Source: Tepidicaulis marinus (GTDB lineage: Bacteria; Pseudomonadota; Alphaproteobacteria; Parvibaculales; Parvibaculaceae). Taken from it: a DNA stretch of 64,000 nucleotides. The stretch is taken from assembly GCF_000739695.1 (NCBI RefSeq), contig NZ_BBIO01000003.1, forward strand, positions 209,456 through 273,455, in the 5' to 3' direction. Made by a program: the position numbers and the translations under genes. This document shows, in pieces, positions 26,274 to 35,042 of this stretch (positions within the stretch are counted from its first letter, which is position 1; every line of letters begins with the position of its first letter). The notes under the pieces were generated by a model. That model worked only from the letters and a program-made list of their open reading frames with translations, did not search any database and was not told the DNA's origin.

Positions 26274-27426
26274 CCGTCTCTGCGCCTGAAAATTTGGCAA
26301 GCCGCGCCAGCGCCTTGCGGAAGGCTTCTTCGCGGGCGCTTGTCCATTTGACGCCGGGCTCGAGCCAGAGGCCCTTCACTTCCAGAACGCCTTCCTTGCG
26401 GTGGACCTTCATATCCGCGCGGCCGGTAAAACGCGCGCCTTCTAAAATGGGCAGGACATAATAGCCATATTGGCGTTTCTTTTCGGGGACGAAAATCTCG
26501 ATCCGGTAATCGAAGCCGAAAATGCGCTCGGCTCTTTTCCGGTCCCGAAGCACGGGGTCGAACGGGCTGAGAAAGCGCAGGCGCGTGGGCGGGGCGGGGG
26601 CCTCCAGGCGCTCTTCGATATCTTTGAAAGCCAGGGCGGCGCGTTTCGTCCCATCCGCACCGGTGATTTCCACCTCGCACAGCGCGCGCGCATTCTCCGC
26701 CAGCCATTTTTTGACTTCCGCCGGCGGCAGGCTGTCCCAAAAGGCGGCGATTTCTCCAGGCGTTGCCGTGCCCAGCCGTTTCAGGGCCTCGCGGCATTTC
26801 CAGTCGCGGATTGCCGCAGCGCTCGGGGTGTGCGTGCGGTGACCCTCCGGGATAACGCGTTCGGCCAAATCATAGACTTTCTGAAAGCCCTCGCGCCGGG
26901 AGATGGCAAGATCGCCCGTGCGCCAGAGAAATTCCAGCGCGGTTTTGGACGGGCCCCAGCCCCACCAGCCGCCCGCGCCTTTGTCTTCAAAGTCGCGGGC
27001 CATGAGCGGGCCTTCTTTCTCGATCCGCTGTTTGACGTTTTTGATGATCTTGGGGCCGTGCGGGCCGAGCCGCGTTTTCCAGGCCCCGTCTTTCAGTTTC
27101 TGCCGGGCGGCTTTGAAGCGTTCCTGCCAGTAAGGATAAAACTCGATGGGGATGAGGCAGGCATCATGGGTCCAATGTTCGAAAAGCGCCCTGTCGCTTT
27201 CATGCAGCCCGTGCAAATCCTCGCGTTTATATTTTTCCGCGCGCGAGAAAAGCATCATGTGATGGGCGCGCTCGACGGCATTGACGGAATCGAGCTGCAA
27301 ATAGCCGAGCTTGCCGATCAGGGCACGCAGCTCTTCTTTTGGAAGCGGCGCGGCGGGTTTGCGCGTCAGGCCCTGCAGGTCGAGAAGCAGATGGCGGGCC
27401 TGACGGTTGGTGATTTGAAGCGGCAT
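26218..27426 (-). CDS. YcaQ-like winged-helix DNA glycosylase
   Basis: A 402-residue HTH_42-family protein related to E. coli YcaQ/AlkX, which unhooks DNA interstrand crosslinks, and to AlkZ. The helical N-terminal region contains QLDSVNAVERAHHMML (about 45-60), including the QxD motif that provides the catalytic residues. Winged-helix segments follow, ending with VLEVKGLWLEPGV near residue 350. Its start overlaps the VOC gene stop (TGATG) and nrdJ lies upstream, so it is the third gene of the nrdJ operon, downstream of a LexA-like box. A repair role under SOS control is a coherent inference. Confidence 0.85.
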   Translation of the reverse strand: MPLQITNRQARHLLLDLQGLTRKPAAPLPKEELRALIGKLGYLQLDSVNAVERAHHMMLFSRAEKYKREDLHGLHESDRALFEHWTHDACLIPIEFYPYWQERFKAARQKLKDGAWKTRLGPHGPKIIKNVKQRIEKEGPLMARDFEDKGAGGWWGWGPSKTALEFLWRTGDLAISRREGFQKVYDLAERVIPEGHRTHTPSAAAIRDWKCREALKRLGTATPGEIAAFWDSLPPAEVKKWLAENARALCEVEITGADGTKRAALAFKDIEERLEAPAPPTRLRFLSPFDPVLRDRKRAERIFGFDYRIEIFVPEKKRQYGYYVLPILEGARFTGRADMKVHRKEGVLEVKGLWLEPGVKWTSAREEAFRKALARLAKFSGAETVKTDAAIRRAIKLQDGRP

Positions 27427-27842
27427 CAGGCAGCGTAAGGTTCGTAGACGAATTCAAGCTTCAGCCCGTCGGGATCGGCGAAAAAGACGGCGTAATAATC
27501 CGGGCCGTATTCGGGATAGGCGGCGGGGGCATCCAGAATTTCCGCGCCGATTTCTTGCAGCAGCGCATGGAGCCCGTCGACGTCTTCCCGGCTTTGCGCA
27601 TGCCAGGCGACGTGATGAAGGCCGGGCGCATAGCGGTTGTGTTTTTGCCCCGCGCTTTCCGCTTTAGCGCGCAAAATGCCGATGGAGATATAAGCGCCTG
27701 CGGGCCGCGCCGCCCAATCGACGCTGTCGGCGTCTTCATCGACGCGGGCATAGCCCATAAAACCCAGAACGGCATCGTAAAAGGGGGCGGAGATGGCGGG
27801 GTCTTTAACGGTCAGGTCGAGATGATGAATGGCGCCGCGCAT
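27426..27842 (-). CDS. VOC-family (glyoxalase/bleomycin-resistance fold) protein
   Basis: A 138-residue vicinal-oxygen-chelate protein. It starts MRGAIHHLDLTVKDPA, with the first metal His, continues with HHVAWHAQS at about 75, and ends YYAVFFADPDGLKLEFVYEP with the metal Glu. These are the positions of a divalent metal site in lyase-type VOC proteins. The substrate is unknown. It lies 21 bases after nrdJ and overlaps the glycosylase start, so it is the middle gene of that operon. A drug-resistance or detoxification role would fit a damage-response operon but is unproven. Confidence 0.85.
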   Translation of the reverse strand: MRGAIHHLDLTVKDPAISAPFYDAVLGFMGYARVDEDADSVDWAARPAGAYISIGILRAKAESAGQKHNRYAPGLHHVAWHAQSREDVDGLHALLQEIGAEILDAPAAYPEYGPDYYAVFFADPDGLKLEFVYEPYAA

Positions 27843-27863
27843 TATCGTTTTTGTCCTTTGCCC

Positions 27864-30155
27864 TTAGCTGCATTTGGAATAGCCGCAGGAGGTGCAGGTA
27901 TCGCAGCCTTCCTGACGCACCAGCCCGCGCTCACCGCAGCGCGGGCAGCCTTTCATCCCCGTTACCACCGCCCCTTCAAGCAATTTGCCCTCGCTGAGCG
28001 GTTTGCCGTCTTTTTTGGTGATAAAGCCGATATCGATCATGTGCCGTTCGATCGTCTCGCCGATGGCGGCCAGAAGCGAGGGTACATAGCGCCCGTTCAT
28101 CCAGGAGCCGCCGCGCGGATCGAACACGGCTTTCAATTCTTCGACGACGAAAGTCACATCGCCGCCGCGCCGGAAGACGGCGGAGATCATCCGCGTCAAC
28201 GCCACGGTCCAGGCATAGTGCTCCATGTTCTTCGAGTTGATGAAAATCTCGAAGGGCCGGCGGCGCTTGTCCTGAATGATGTCGTTGAGCGTGATGTAAA
28301 TGGCATGATCGCTTTCGGGCCATTGCAGCTTATAGGTATAGCCGGGCAGTACCGCATCGCGCTCGAGCGGTTTGGACATATAGACGACGCCGTCTTTGAC
28401 CTCGAAAACGGGCGCGCCGCTTTCTTCCTCCGCCGGGCTTTCGGAAGGGCTAAGCGAGAGCACGGAGCCGCGCACCTCGCTCGGGCGGTAAGTGGTGCAG
28501 CCTTTCAGGCCTGCTTTATAGGCGCTGGTGTAAATATCCTTGAACGCCTCGAAACTGATATCGGCGGGGCAATTGATCGTTTTGGAGATCGAGCTGTCGA
28601 TATAAGGCTGCACGGCGGCCTGGACGGCAATATGGGCGTCCGGGGTCAGGTCCTGCGCGGTGGTAAAGGCCTCGGGCAGCGGCGCATCCGCGCCATGCAG
28701 GGCGCGGTATTCGGCAAGGGCGTAGTCCACCACCTCTTCCTCGCGCGTGCTGCCATCGGCAAGGCGCACCTTGCGCCTGTAGCTCGGCGCGAAAATCGGC
28801 TCGATGCCGCTTGAGACATTACCCGCGAAAAGCGAGATCGTGCCGGTGGGCGCGATGGAGGTCAAAAGCGCGTTGCGGATGCCGTGATGCGCAATCGCAT
28901 CCTGAAGATGCTGGGGCAATGCCTTGATGGTTTCCCCTGCCAGATAGGGCTCCTTCTCGAAAAGCGGGAAGGGGCCCTTTTCCTTGGCAAGCTCCACGGA
29001 GGCGGCATAAGCGGCGTGTTGCAGCCGGCTCATCCAGCGGTGAATGAGCGTCAGGCTTTCCGGCGCCCCGTAGCGCGCGCCGCACATCAGGAGCGCATCG
29101 GCAAGGCCCGTCACGCCAAGGCCGATGCGGCGCTTGGCTTTTGCCTCATGCTCCTGCTCGGGCAGGGGAAAGCGCGAAACGTCGATCACATTGTCCATCA
29201 TGCGCACGGCGGTATGGACGAGATCGGCAAGCTCGTCTTCATCGATATGGGCTTCGGCGCCGAAGGGGTGTTTGACGAGAGCGGCCAGGTTGAGCGAGCC
29301 GAGCAGGCAGGCGCCATATGGCGGCAAGGGCTGCTCGCCGCAGGGGTTCGTCGCCTGAATGCTTTCGCAATAATAGAGGTTGTTGCGGGCATTGATGCGG
29401 TCGATGAAGATCACGCCGGGCTCGGCATAGGCGTAGGTCGAGGCGGTGATGTGGTTCCAGAGCGCGCGGGCGCGCAAGGTTTTGTAGACCTTGCCTTCGA
29501 AAGTGAGCTGCCAGTCGCCGTCTTCTTCCACCGCCTGCATGAAGGCGTCGGTGACAAGGACGGAAAGATTGAAATTCGTCAGCCGTCCCGCTTCGCGTTT
29601 CGCGTCGATAAAGTCTTCGATGTCCGGATGATCGCAGCGCATCGTCGCCATCATCGCGCCGCGCCGCGCGCCCGCCGACATGATGGTGCGGCACATCGCA
29701 TCCCACACATCCATGAAGCTCAAGGGACCGGAGGCATCCGCCCCCACGCCTTTGACCGGCGCGCCCTTGGGGCGCAGCACCGAGAAGTCGTAACCGATGC
29801 CGCCGCCCTGCTGCATGGTCAGCGCGGCTTCCTTCAAATGATCGAAGATGCCCGCCATCGTGTCCGGGATGGTGCCCATGACGAAGCAGTTGAAGAGCGT
29901 GACGTCGCGCCCGGTCCCCGCGCCCGCCAGAATGCGCCCGGCGGGCAGGAACTTGTAATCCTCCATCGCCTGATAGAAACGCGCCGCCCAGCCCACCCGG
30001 TCATGGGGTTCGGCCAGCGCCAGGGCGGAGGCGACCCGCGCCCAGCTGTCAGGCACAGAGGCATCGCCCCTGCCGTCTTGGGGATTTTCCTCCGGGGTGC
30101 GGAACCGGTATTTCAGGTTCCAGATTTCCTCTGCAATGGCCGGGCGTTCACCCAT
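27864..30155 (-). CDS. nrdJ: adenosylcobalamin-dependent ribonucleotide reductase (class II)
   Basis: A 763-residue class II reductase that makes deoxynucleotides using adenosylcobalamin to form the thiyl radical, independent of oxygen. Visible family features are FLPAGRILAGAG, LFNCFVMG with an active-site Cys, QQGGGIGYDFS, ATNPCGEQPLPPYGACLLGS with the radical Cys and Glu, and SIAPTGTISLFAG. The C-terminus has a zinc-ribbon-like Cys pattern (GCPRCGERG and CDTCTSCGYSKC) that re-reduces the active site. First gene of an operon with the VOC and YcaQ-like genes. A sigma70 promoter with a GTTC-N7-GTTC box lies upstream. The ATG at 30155 follows AAGGAGA. Confidence 0.95.
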   Translation of the reverse strand: MGERPAIAEEIWNLKYRFRTPEENPQDGRGDASVPDSWARVASALALAEPHDRVGWAARFYQAMEDYKFLPAGRILAGAGTGRDVTLFNCFVMGTIPDTMAGIFDHLKEAALTMQQGGGIGYDFSVLRPKGAPVKGVGADASGPLSFMDVWDAMCRTIMSAGARRGAMMATMRCDHPDIEDFIDAKREAGRLTNFNLSVLVTDAFMQAVEEDGDWQLTFEGKVYKTLRARALWNHITASTYAYAEPGVIFIDRINARNNLYYCESIQATNPCGEQPLPPYGACLLGSLNLAALVKHPFGAEAHIDEDELADLVHTAVRMMDNVIDVSRFPLPEQEHEAKAKRRIGLGVTGLADALLMCGARYGAPESLTLIHRWMSRLQHAAYAASVELAKEKGPFPLFEKEPYLAGETIKALPQHLQDAIAHHGIRNALLTSIAPTGTISLFAGNVSSGIEPIFAPSYRRKVRLADGSTREEEVVDYALAEYRALHGADAPLPEAFTTAQDLTPDAHIAVQAAVQPYIDSSISKTINCPADISFEAFKDIYTSAYKAGLKGCTTYRPSEVRGSVLSLSPSESPAEEESGAPVFEVKDGVVYMSKPLERDAVLPGYTYKLQWPESDHAIYITLNDIIQDKRRRPFEIFINSKNMEHYAWTVALTRMISAVFRRGGDVTFVVEELKAVFDPRGGSWMNGRYVPSLLAAIGETIERHMIDIGFITKKDGKPLSEGKLLEGAVVTGMKGCPRCGERGLVRQEGCDTCTSCGYSKCS

Positions 30156-30193
30156 TTCATTCTCCTTGCGCGGGCTCTCCCGCAGGGCCCTAT

Positions 30194-30222
30194 AAGCTAG
30201 GGAGCCGGACCCTTATCGTCAA
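30194..30222 (-). promoter_or_regulatory. promoter of the nrdJ operon
   Basis: On the minus strand TTGACG (30222-30217), a 17-base spacer and TAGCTT (30199-30194) form a plausible sigma70 promoter, about 40 bases upstream of the nrdJ ATG. The LexA-like box sits five bases upstream of the -35. Confidence 0.5.
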
Positions 30223-30227
30223 TGAAT

Positions 30228-30242
30228 GTTCTTTTAATGTTC
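30228..30242. promoter_or_regulatory. LexA-type SOS box upstream of nrdJ
   Basis: GTTCTTTTAATGTTC matches exactly the alphaproteobacterial LexA consensus, the direct repeat GTTC-N7-GTTC. It lies in the intergenic region, 73 bases before the nrdJ start and five bases from the predicted -35. About two such 8-base matches are expected by chance in 64 kb on both strands, so its weight comes from the position and from the repair gene in the operon. Confidence 0.5.
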
Positions 30243-30358
30243 ACGGGTTTGCGGCCCGCCTGCGCCAATCCCTTTTCCTGGGGCGCGATAGGCGGGCTTA
30301 AGTTTAGGCCGGGAGAGTTGCAGGGGTGTTACTTTAGGCGTGTCGCCGCCGCGCGGCT

Positions 30359-31081
30359 TCAGCCGGAAAACCCTGCCTCGGCCAGAAGCTTATCGGTCGC
30401 AGGCTCGATGCGGCCTTCAAGCTCGGCCATGAAGGCTTTCCGGTTCATACCCGGCGGGATGGGGGGCAGGAATTCCAAGACGATGGTGCCCGGCCTGCGC
30501 AGGAACTTGCGGCGCGGCCAGTAGAGGCCGGAATTGAGCGCCACGGGCACGCAGGCAATGCCGAGCTGGCTGTAGAGCCCGGCCACGCCCGGCTTATAAG
30601 GGTTGTGCGATCCGGGCGCAGCGCGCGTGCCCTCGGGAAAGATCACCAGGTGGCGGTTCTGCGCCAGCGCGTTCTTGGCATGGAGGATGAGATTGCGCAG
30701 GGCGCTGGCGCCCGAGGTGCGGTCCACCGGCACCATCTGCGCTTTGATCGAATACCAGCCGTAATAGGGGATATAGAGCAGCTCTTTTTTGAGCACGATG
30801 GCCGGGTCGTTCAAAATCGCCGCGTAGATGATCGTGTCCCACATGGACTGGTGCTTTGAGGCGATAAGCGCCGGTTCTTTCGGCAGGTTTTCAAGTCCCC
30901 GCACTTCATAGCGCGTGCCCGCGATGACGCGCAGCAGCCACATGGTCCAGCGCGACCAGGCGCGCATGCAAAAGACGATAACGCCGCGCGGCAGAATGAA
31001 AGCCGGTGTCACCGCAATGCAGATGATTGCCGAGGAAACGTAAAAGGTCAGGTTGAAAAGAGCCGAACGCAGAAAGAGCAC
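30359..31081 (-). CDS. plsC: 1-acylglycerol-3-phosphate acyltransferase
   Basis: A 240-residue membrane-associated acyltransferase that makes phosphatidic acid from lysophosphatidic acid. The catalytic HxxxxD-type box is SKHQSMWDT at about residue 75, and the glycerophosphate-binding motif is FPEGTRAAPGS at about 150. One or two hydrophobic segments lie at the N-terminus. GTG start at 31081 with AGGA eight bases upstream. It follows the DUF218 gene at 24 bases in the series ftsE-ftsX-DUF218-plsC, a cluster recurring in alphaproteobacteria, hinting at coordination of division and membrane synthesis. Confidence 0.92.
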   Translation of the reverse strand: MLFLRSALFNLTFYVSSAIICIAVTPAFILPRGVIVFCMRAWSRWTMWLLRVIAGTRYEVRGLENLPKEPALIASKHQSMWDTIIYAAILNDPAIVLKKELLYIPYYGWYSIKAQMVPVDRTSGASALRNLILHAKNALAQNRHLVIFPEGTRAAPGSHNPYKPGVAGLYSQLGIACVPVALNSGLYWPRRKFLRRPGTIVLEFLPPIPPGMNRKAFMAELEGRIEPATDKLLAEAGFSG

Positions 31082-31105
31082 GGGAACCGTCCTATGGAAT
31101 GCGCC

Positions 31106-31741
31106 TTAAGAGCCGGGCACCGGCGGGGCAAGGTAAGTACGGGCGAAGGAAACAAGATATTTCGTATATTCGGAAACGAGAAGCTTTGCCGTCCCGGGAT
31201 AAGCCCACCAATCATCGAGGCGGACCTGATCCTGGAAGACGGGATAGCCGGTCAGCTCGGCCTCCGGCATGGCGCTTTGCAGCTCGCGCAGCGCGCGGGG
31301 CAGATGATAGGCGCTGGTAACGACGATGAGGCGCTGCATGGCGTTTTCCTGTGCCCAGGTTGCTGTCTCGATGGCATTGCCGATGGTGTTCTCCGCCCGC
31401 CAGTCGAGATCGACGCAGCAATCGAACAGCGCTTGGTCGGCTTTCAGCGCGGCGCGCAATTCCTCGCGGGTGACTTCCGGATTGACGCCGGAGACGAGCA
31501 GCCGCTTCGCCTTGCCGCTGTCGAGGAGGCCCATGGCTTCGGAAAGCCGTTCGGGTGTGCCGGTCAGCACGACAATGCCGTCCGCCGGGGCAAGGGCTGC
31601 GGGCGCTTTCTTTTCCAGGGACTGAATGAAACCGATCAGGCCGATGAGATAGGCCAGAAGCGCGGCAAGCAGCAGCGTGCCTGCCAGGCGCAATAGCCAG
31701 ACTGCCGTCTCGTTCCTTGCTTGCCGGCCGGCCGCCGCCAT
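31106..31741 (-). CDS. YdcF/DUF218 family membrane protein
   Basis: About 211 residues with one N-terminal membrane helix (LLRLAGTLLLAALLAYLIGLI) and a DUF218 domain. Family landmarks are DGIVVLTGTPERLSEAMGLL, RLLVSGV, the acidic ENTIGNAIETATW and IVVTSAYHLPRAL. Relatives ElyC and SanA act in envelope integrity, but the chemistry is unknown. The ATG at 31741 is preceded by GGAGGAG with good spacing; the frame continues to a GTG at 31756. It lies between ftsX and plsC in the conserved ftsEX cluster, supporting an envelope role. Confidence 0.87.
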   Translation of the reverse strand: MAAAGRQARNETAVWLLRLAGTLLLAALLAYLIGLIGFIQSLEKKAPAALAPADGIVVLTGTPERLSEAMGLLDSGKAKRLLVSGVNPEVTREELRAALKADQALFDCCVDLDWRAENTIGNAIETATWAQENAMQRLIVVTSAYHLPRALRELQSAMPEAELTGYPVFQDQVRLDDWWAYPGTAKLLVSEYTKYLVSFARTYLAPPVPGS

Positions 31742-31845
31742 TTCCAGCTCCTCCACTTCGTCTCCCGGTGTCCCGTGCGGGCCTCTGGGAGCCCTGACCT
31801 TTTCAGCCTATTGCGGGTGAGTATACAGGGGCTGAACGGGCCGCG

Positions 31846-32790
31846 TCACATCATCCGTCCGAGCACCCTAAGCACGGTAAAGCGGGCCGTGGCGGCCACC
31901 ACAAGGGCAAGGGCGGCGGGCACCACCATCAGCCAGAGATAATGCAGGGCGGAAAGCGAAGGAAGCGGCACCAGAAAGAGCGCCCCGTCCGCCGCCAATA
32001 TTTCCATGAGTAAGAACGTGAAAAGCGCAAGAGCGAAGCCGATCAGGCCGCCCCGCCAGCCCAGATCGAAGAAATGGCGCTGGATTTCGGCGGCGATGAA
32101 GCCGTCCCGCGCCCCGCACAGATGCAGCACTTCCACTACTTCCTGATTGGCTGAGAGCCCCGCCCGAGAGGCGAAAATGACCAGCGCAATGGTGGTCGCC
32201 GAAATGATCACCAGCACCGCAAAGGCAAGAAAACGGGCCGCCGAGGTTGCCCCCAGAAGATCTTCGAGCCATTGGCGGTGCGTGTCGAGGACAAGGCCGG
32301 GGGCGGCACCGGCAAGGCGCGCGGCAAGCGCTTCCATATCGACCGGGACGCCTTTTTCAAGCTCCACATCGATGAGGCGCGGCAGCGGCAAGCTCTCGGA
32401 AATCGTGCCGGCGCCGAGCCAGGGCTCGATCAGCGCGGCGGTCTCCTCGGCTCCCAGCGCTTCGGCTTTCACGATGCCGGGGGTGGCGAGCAGAATGGAG
32501 CGGGCGGCGGCGATCTGGTCTTCCGCGCTCACGTCATCTGAAGGTTTGACCTGCACGGTCAATGTGCCGGTGAGATCGCTTTCCCAGCCGCTGGCCGCTT
32601 TGGAGACGATGAGCGAGGCCCCGAGCGCGAGACATGCCAGAAAGCTCATCGCGGCAATGACGAGCACCAGCGTCGGCCCGGTCGTGCCGGCGGCGGGCAT
32701 GACGCCTTTTTGCGGCGCGGCCATGCGGTGCAGCTGCTCGCTCCAGGATGGGACTTTTTCTTCGCCCGGGGTGCCCGCGCTTTCAGCCAT
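31846..32790 (-). CDS. ftsX: cell division ABC transporter permease FtsX
   Basis: A protein of about 314 residues with four transmembrane helices: one near residue 40-63 (after a cytoplasmic N-terminus), a large periplasmic domain, then three helices in the C-terminal half. FtsX pairs with FtsE at the septum and transmits ATP hydrolysis to periplasmic murein hydrolases. The segment LFLVPLPSLSALHYLWLMVV near the C-terminus fits the last helix region. The ATG at 32790 overlaps the end of ftsE by eight bases; a TTG at 32799 is less likely. Second gene of ftsE-ftsX-DUF218-plsC. Confidence 0.9.
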   Translation of the reverse strand: MAESAGTPGEEKVPSWSEQLHRMAAPQKGVMPAAGTTGPTLVLVIAAMSFLACLALGASLIVSKAASGWESDLTGTLTVQVKPSDDVSAEDQIAAARSILLATPGIVKAEALGAEETAALIEPWLGAGTISESLPLPRLIDVELEKGVPVDMEALAARLAGAAPGLVLDTHRQWLEDLLGATSAARFLAFAVLVIISATTIALVIFASRAGLSANQEVVEVLHLCGARDGFIAAEIQRHFFDLGWRGGLIGFALALFTFLLMEILAADGALFLVPLPSLSALHYLWLMVVPAALALVVAATARFTVLRVLGRMM

Positions 32791-33442
32791 GATAGACAAG
32801 CTCCCCGTTTTGAATGAGGAGGACGGGCGCGCCGACCTGTTCGACCAGCGAATGGTCGTGGGTGGCGAAGAGGATCGAGGTGCCGAGCCGGTTCAGTTCT
32901 ACGAAAAGCCGCATCAGGCGCTGGCCCATTTCCGGATCGACACTGCCGGTCGGCTCATCGGCCAGCAAAAGCTCGGGCTGGGCGACGACGGCGCGGGCAA
33001 TGGCGGCGCGCTGTTTTTCCCCGCCTGAAAGCGTGGGCGGTTTGGCATCCATGCGCTCGCCCAGGCCCACCCAGGCCAAAAGTTCGCGCACATCGGCCCG
33101 GTAGCTGGCTTCCTCGCGCCCGGCCACTTTCAGCGGCAGGGCAATATTTTCATATGTTGTAAGATGGTCCAGCAGCCGGAATTCCTGAAAAACAATGCCG
33201 ATGCGCCGGCGCAGGCTTGGCAGATCCTTGCGGTCGGTGGTTGCGATGTCGTGCCCGAACATGGAAATCAGCCCGCGCGAGGGCTTGTGCGCCAGAAACA
33301 TGAGCTTCAAAAGCGAGGTCTTGCCCGCCCCGGACGGGCCGGTGAGAAAATGGAACGACCCCGGCTCCAGGTGAAACGAGACATCGCGCAACACTTCCGG
33401 TCCCATGCCGTAACGCATGCCCACATTTTCGAATCGCACCAT
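32783..33442 (-). CDS. ftsE: cell division ATP-binding protein FtsE
   Basis: A 219-residue ABC ATPase. Walker A is GPSGAGKTS (35-43), the ABC signature is LSGGEKQRAAIARA, and Walker B is LLLADEPTG, followed by the H-loop FATHDHSL. Opening MVRFENVGMRYGMGPEVLRD is typical of FtsE. With FtsX it forms the divisome complex controlling septal peptidoglycan hydrolysis. First gene of its cluster, divergent from the zinc-ribbon/DUF3426 gene across a 206-base region that contains TTAA elements. Confidence 0.95.
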   Translation of the reverse strand: MVRFENVGMRYGMGPEVLRDVSFHLEPGSFHFLTGPSGAGKTSLLKLMFLAHKPSRGLISMFGHDIATTDRKDLPSLRRRIGIVFQEFRLLDHLTTYENIALPLKVAGREEASYRADVRELLAWVGLGERMDAKPPTLSGGEKQRAAIARAVVAQPELLLADEPTGSVDPEMGQRLMRLFVELNRLGTSILFATHDHSLVEQVGAPVLLIQNGELVYHG

Positions 33443-33648
33443 AAAGGGTCTCCGGCTGTGTTTTGGGTTCTACCTTAACCCCCTCTTAACCGTGTATGGT
33501 CGTTAAATAAAGGGCTTGGACCTTTGTCCGGCGGGCCGTTCCGGCGCCGGTTTTCCGTGCCATCCGCGTATCCTGGATGGCAGGGCTCCGCTTGTTTCAC
33601 CACGCACTGTGTGCGAAGAACATATAGGCCACTCGCTAGTCGAATCGC

Positions 33649-34494
33649 ATGATTATAACGTGCCCATCCTGTGATACGCGTTACAACGTGGATGCCGCCG
33701 GTTTCGAACCGTCGGGCCGCAAGGTCCGCTGCGCGAAATGCGGCGAGCATTGGCATCAGGAACCGGAAAGCGCGCAGGCCAAGGAAGACGCCGAAGAGCT
33801 GGAGAGCGCTGCTGCCGTAGAAGCGGAGAGCGGCGATGCAGAGAGCAGCGATGATGTACCGCCGCCCCCGCCGCCGCTCGATCCCGATTTCGGCAAACCG
33901 GCCAGGAAATCCCAAAGTGCCGATGACGAGGAAGACGAGCCTGCGCCCGCGCGCAGCCGTCCGCGCCACCAAATGCCCATCAAGGCGCGCGGCAGCCGCA
34001 CGCTGCAGGTGGCAGGCTGGGTGGCGCTTATCGCGTTTGTCGCGGGCTCCGCGCTTGGCGCCGCCGCCTTCCGCAGCGAGATCATCCGCCTTTGGCCGGC
34101 CACGCAGACGCTTTATGCCGCCTTCAACGATCCCGTCGATATCGACGATATGGCGTTTCAGAACGTGTCCTATGAATACCAGTTCGAAAACGGGCTGCCG
34201 GTGCTCTCCATCCGCGGGGAAGTGATCAATGAAGGCGAGGCGCGCATTCCGCTTCGCCCGGTTCAGATCGATCTGCGCGGGGAAAACCGCGAGCGGCTTT
34301 ATCATTGGACGTTCCGTCTGCCCGAAACGGCGCTCGATCCTGCAGAGCGGGCCGAATTCGTCACCCGTCTTTCCAGCCCGCCTCTTGAGGCGCGCGATCT
34401 CGTCATCCGTTTCACCGAAGAAGAGGACGCTACGCCAGAGGCAGGGGCAGAGGCGGAAAAAGGCGGTGCGGAAAAAGATGAGGCGGCCCGGTGA
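33649..34494 (+). CDS. zinc-ribbon/DUF3426 membrane protein
   Basis: A 281-residue protein. The N-terminus is an MJ0042-type zinc ribbon (MIITCPSCDTRYNVDA and VRCAKCGEHW, two CxxC pairs). An acidic, alanine/glutamate-rich disordered linker (about 45-115) leads to one membrane helix (VAGWVALIAFVAGSALGAAAF) and a C-terminal extracytoplasmic beta domain of DUF3426 type (VLSIRGEVINEGEARIPLRP). The tail is again acidic. Function unknown. It is divergent from ftsE and overlaps hpt by four bases; this placement is common in alphaproteobacteria. Confidence 0.85.
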   Translation: MIITCPSCDTRYNVDAAGFEPSGRKVRCAKCGEHWHQEPESAQAKEDAEELESAAAVEAESGDAESSDDVPPPPPPLDPDFGKPARKSQSADDEEDEPAPARSRPRHQMPIKARGSRTLQVAGWVALIAFVAGSALGAAAFRSEIIRLWPATQTLYAAFNDPVDIDDMAFQNVSYEYQFENGLPVLSIRGEVINEGEARIPLRPVQIDLRGENRERLYHWTFRLPETALDPAERAEFVTRLSSPPLEARDLVIRFTEEEDATPEAGAEAEKGGAEKDEAAR

Positions 34495-35042
34495 GCAAGG
34501 GCGCCGCAGACGGCATGCCCCGCATCGAAGTGCTTTTCAGCGCCGCTGAAATCGGCGACCGGCTGGGCGCGCTCGCCCGCGAGATCGTGGCCGATTTCGG
34601 CCCGGATTTCCTGATCGTGCCCGTGCTCAAAGGCAGTTTCATTTTCGCAGCTGATCTCGTGCGCGCGCTGCATTTTGCGGGCGCCAATCCGCGTGTCGAT
34701 TTCCTGTCGCTGGCCAGCTACGGCGCGGCCACGTCTTCGTCCGGTAAGGTCGAGGTGCTGCGCGATCTGGAAGCGGATGTCGGCGCCGACAAGGTGCTGC
34801 TGATCGACGATATTTTGGAATCGGGCCGCACGCTGGAATTTGCCGCGGGGCTTTTGACCGGACGCGGCGCCGCCAAAGTGGCGTCCTGCGTGCTGCTCGA
34901 TAAACCGGGCAAGCGGGCGGCATCGTTCCAGGCGGATTATGTGGGCTTTGAGTGCCCCGATAAATTCGTCATCGGCTATGGCATGGACCTCGCTCATGCC
35001 TATAGGGCGCTGCCCTATATCGGCTATCTGCCGGATGCGTAA
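34491..35042 (+). CDS. hpt: hypoxanthine phosphoribosyltransferase
   Basis: A 183-residue purine salvage enzyme converting hypoxanthine or guanine with PRPP to IMP or GMP. The PRPP-binding motif VLLIDDILESGRTL lies near residues 102-115, and VPVLKGSFIFAADLVRAL is the conserved N-terminal loop; SLASYGAATSSSGKVEV is the flexible catalytic loop. It overlaps the zinc-ribbon gene (start GTG at 34491). Downstream the TIGR02302-like gene converges on it with adjacent stop codons. Confidence 0.94.
   Translation: MSKGAADGMPRIEVLFSAAEIGDRLGALAREIVADFGPDFLIVPVLKGSFIFAADLVRALHFAGANPRVDFLSLASYGAATSSSGKVEVLRDLEADVGADKVLLIDDILESGRTLEFAAGLLTGRGAAKVASCVLLDKPGKRAASFQADYVGFECPDKFVIGYGMDLAHAYRALPYIGYLPDA

Noticed and set aside
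33476..33490. CtrA-like site TTAA...TTAAC between ftsE and the zinc-ribbon gene
   Set aside because: The two TTAA halves are six bases apart (33476-33479 and 33486-33489), while the CtrA consensus needs seven. Attractive for ftsEX but spacing is wrong, so not called.
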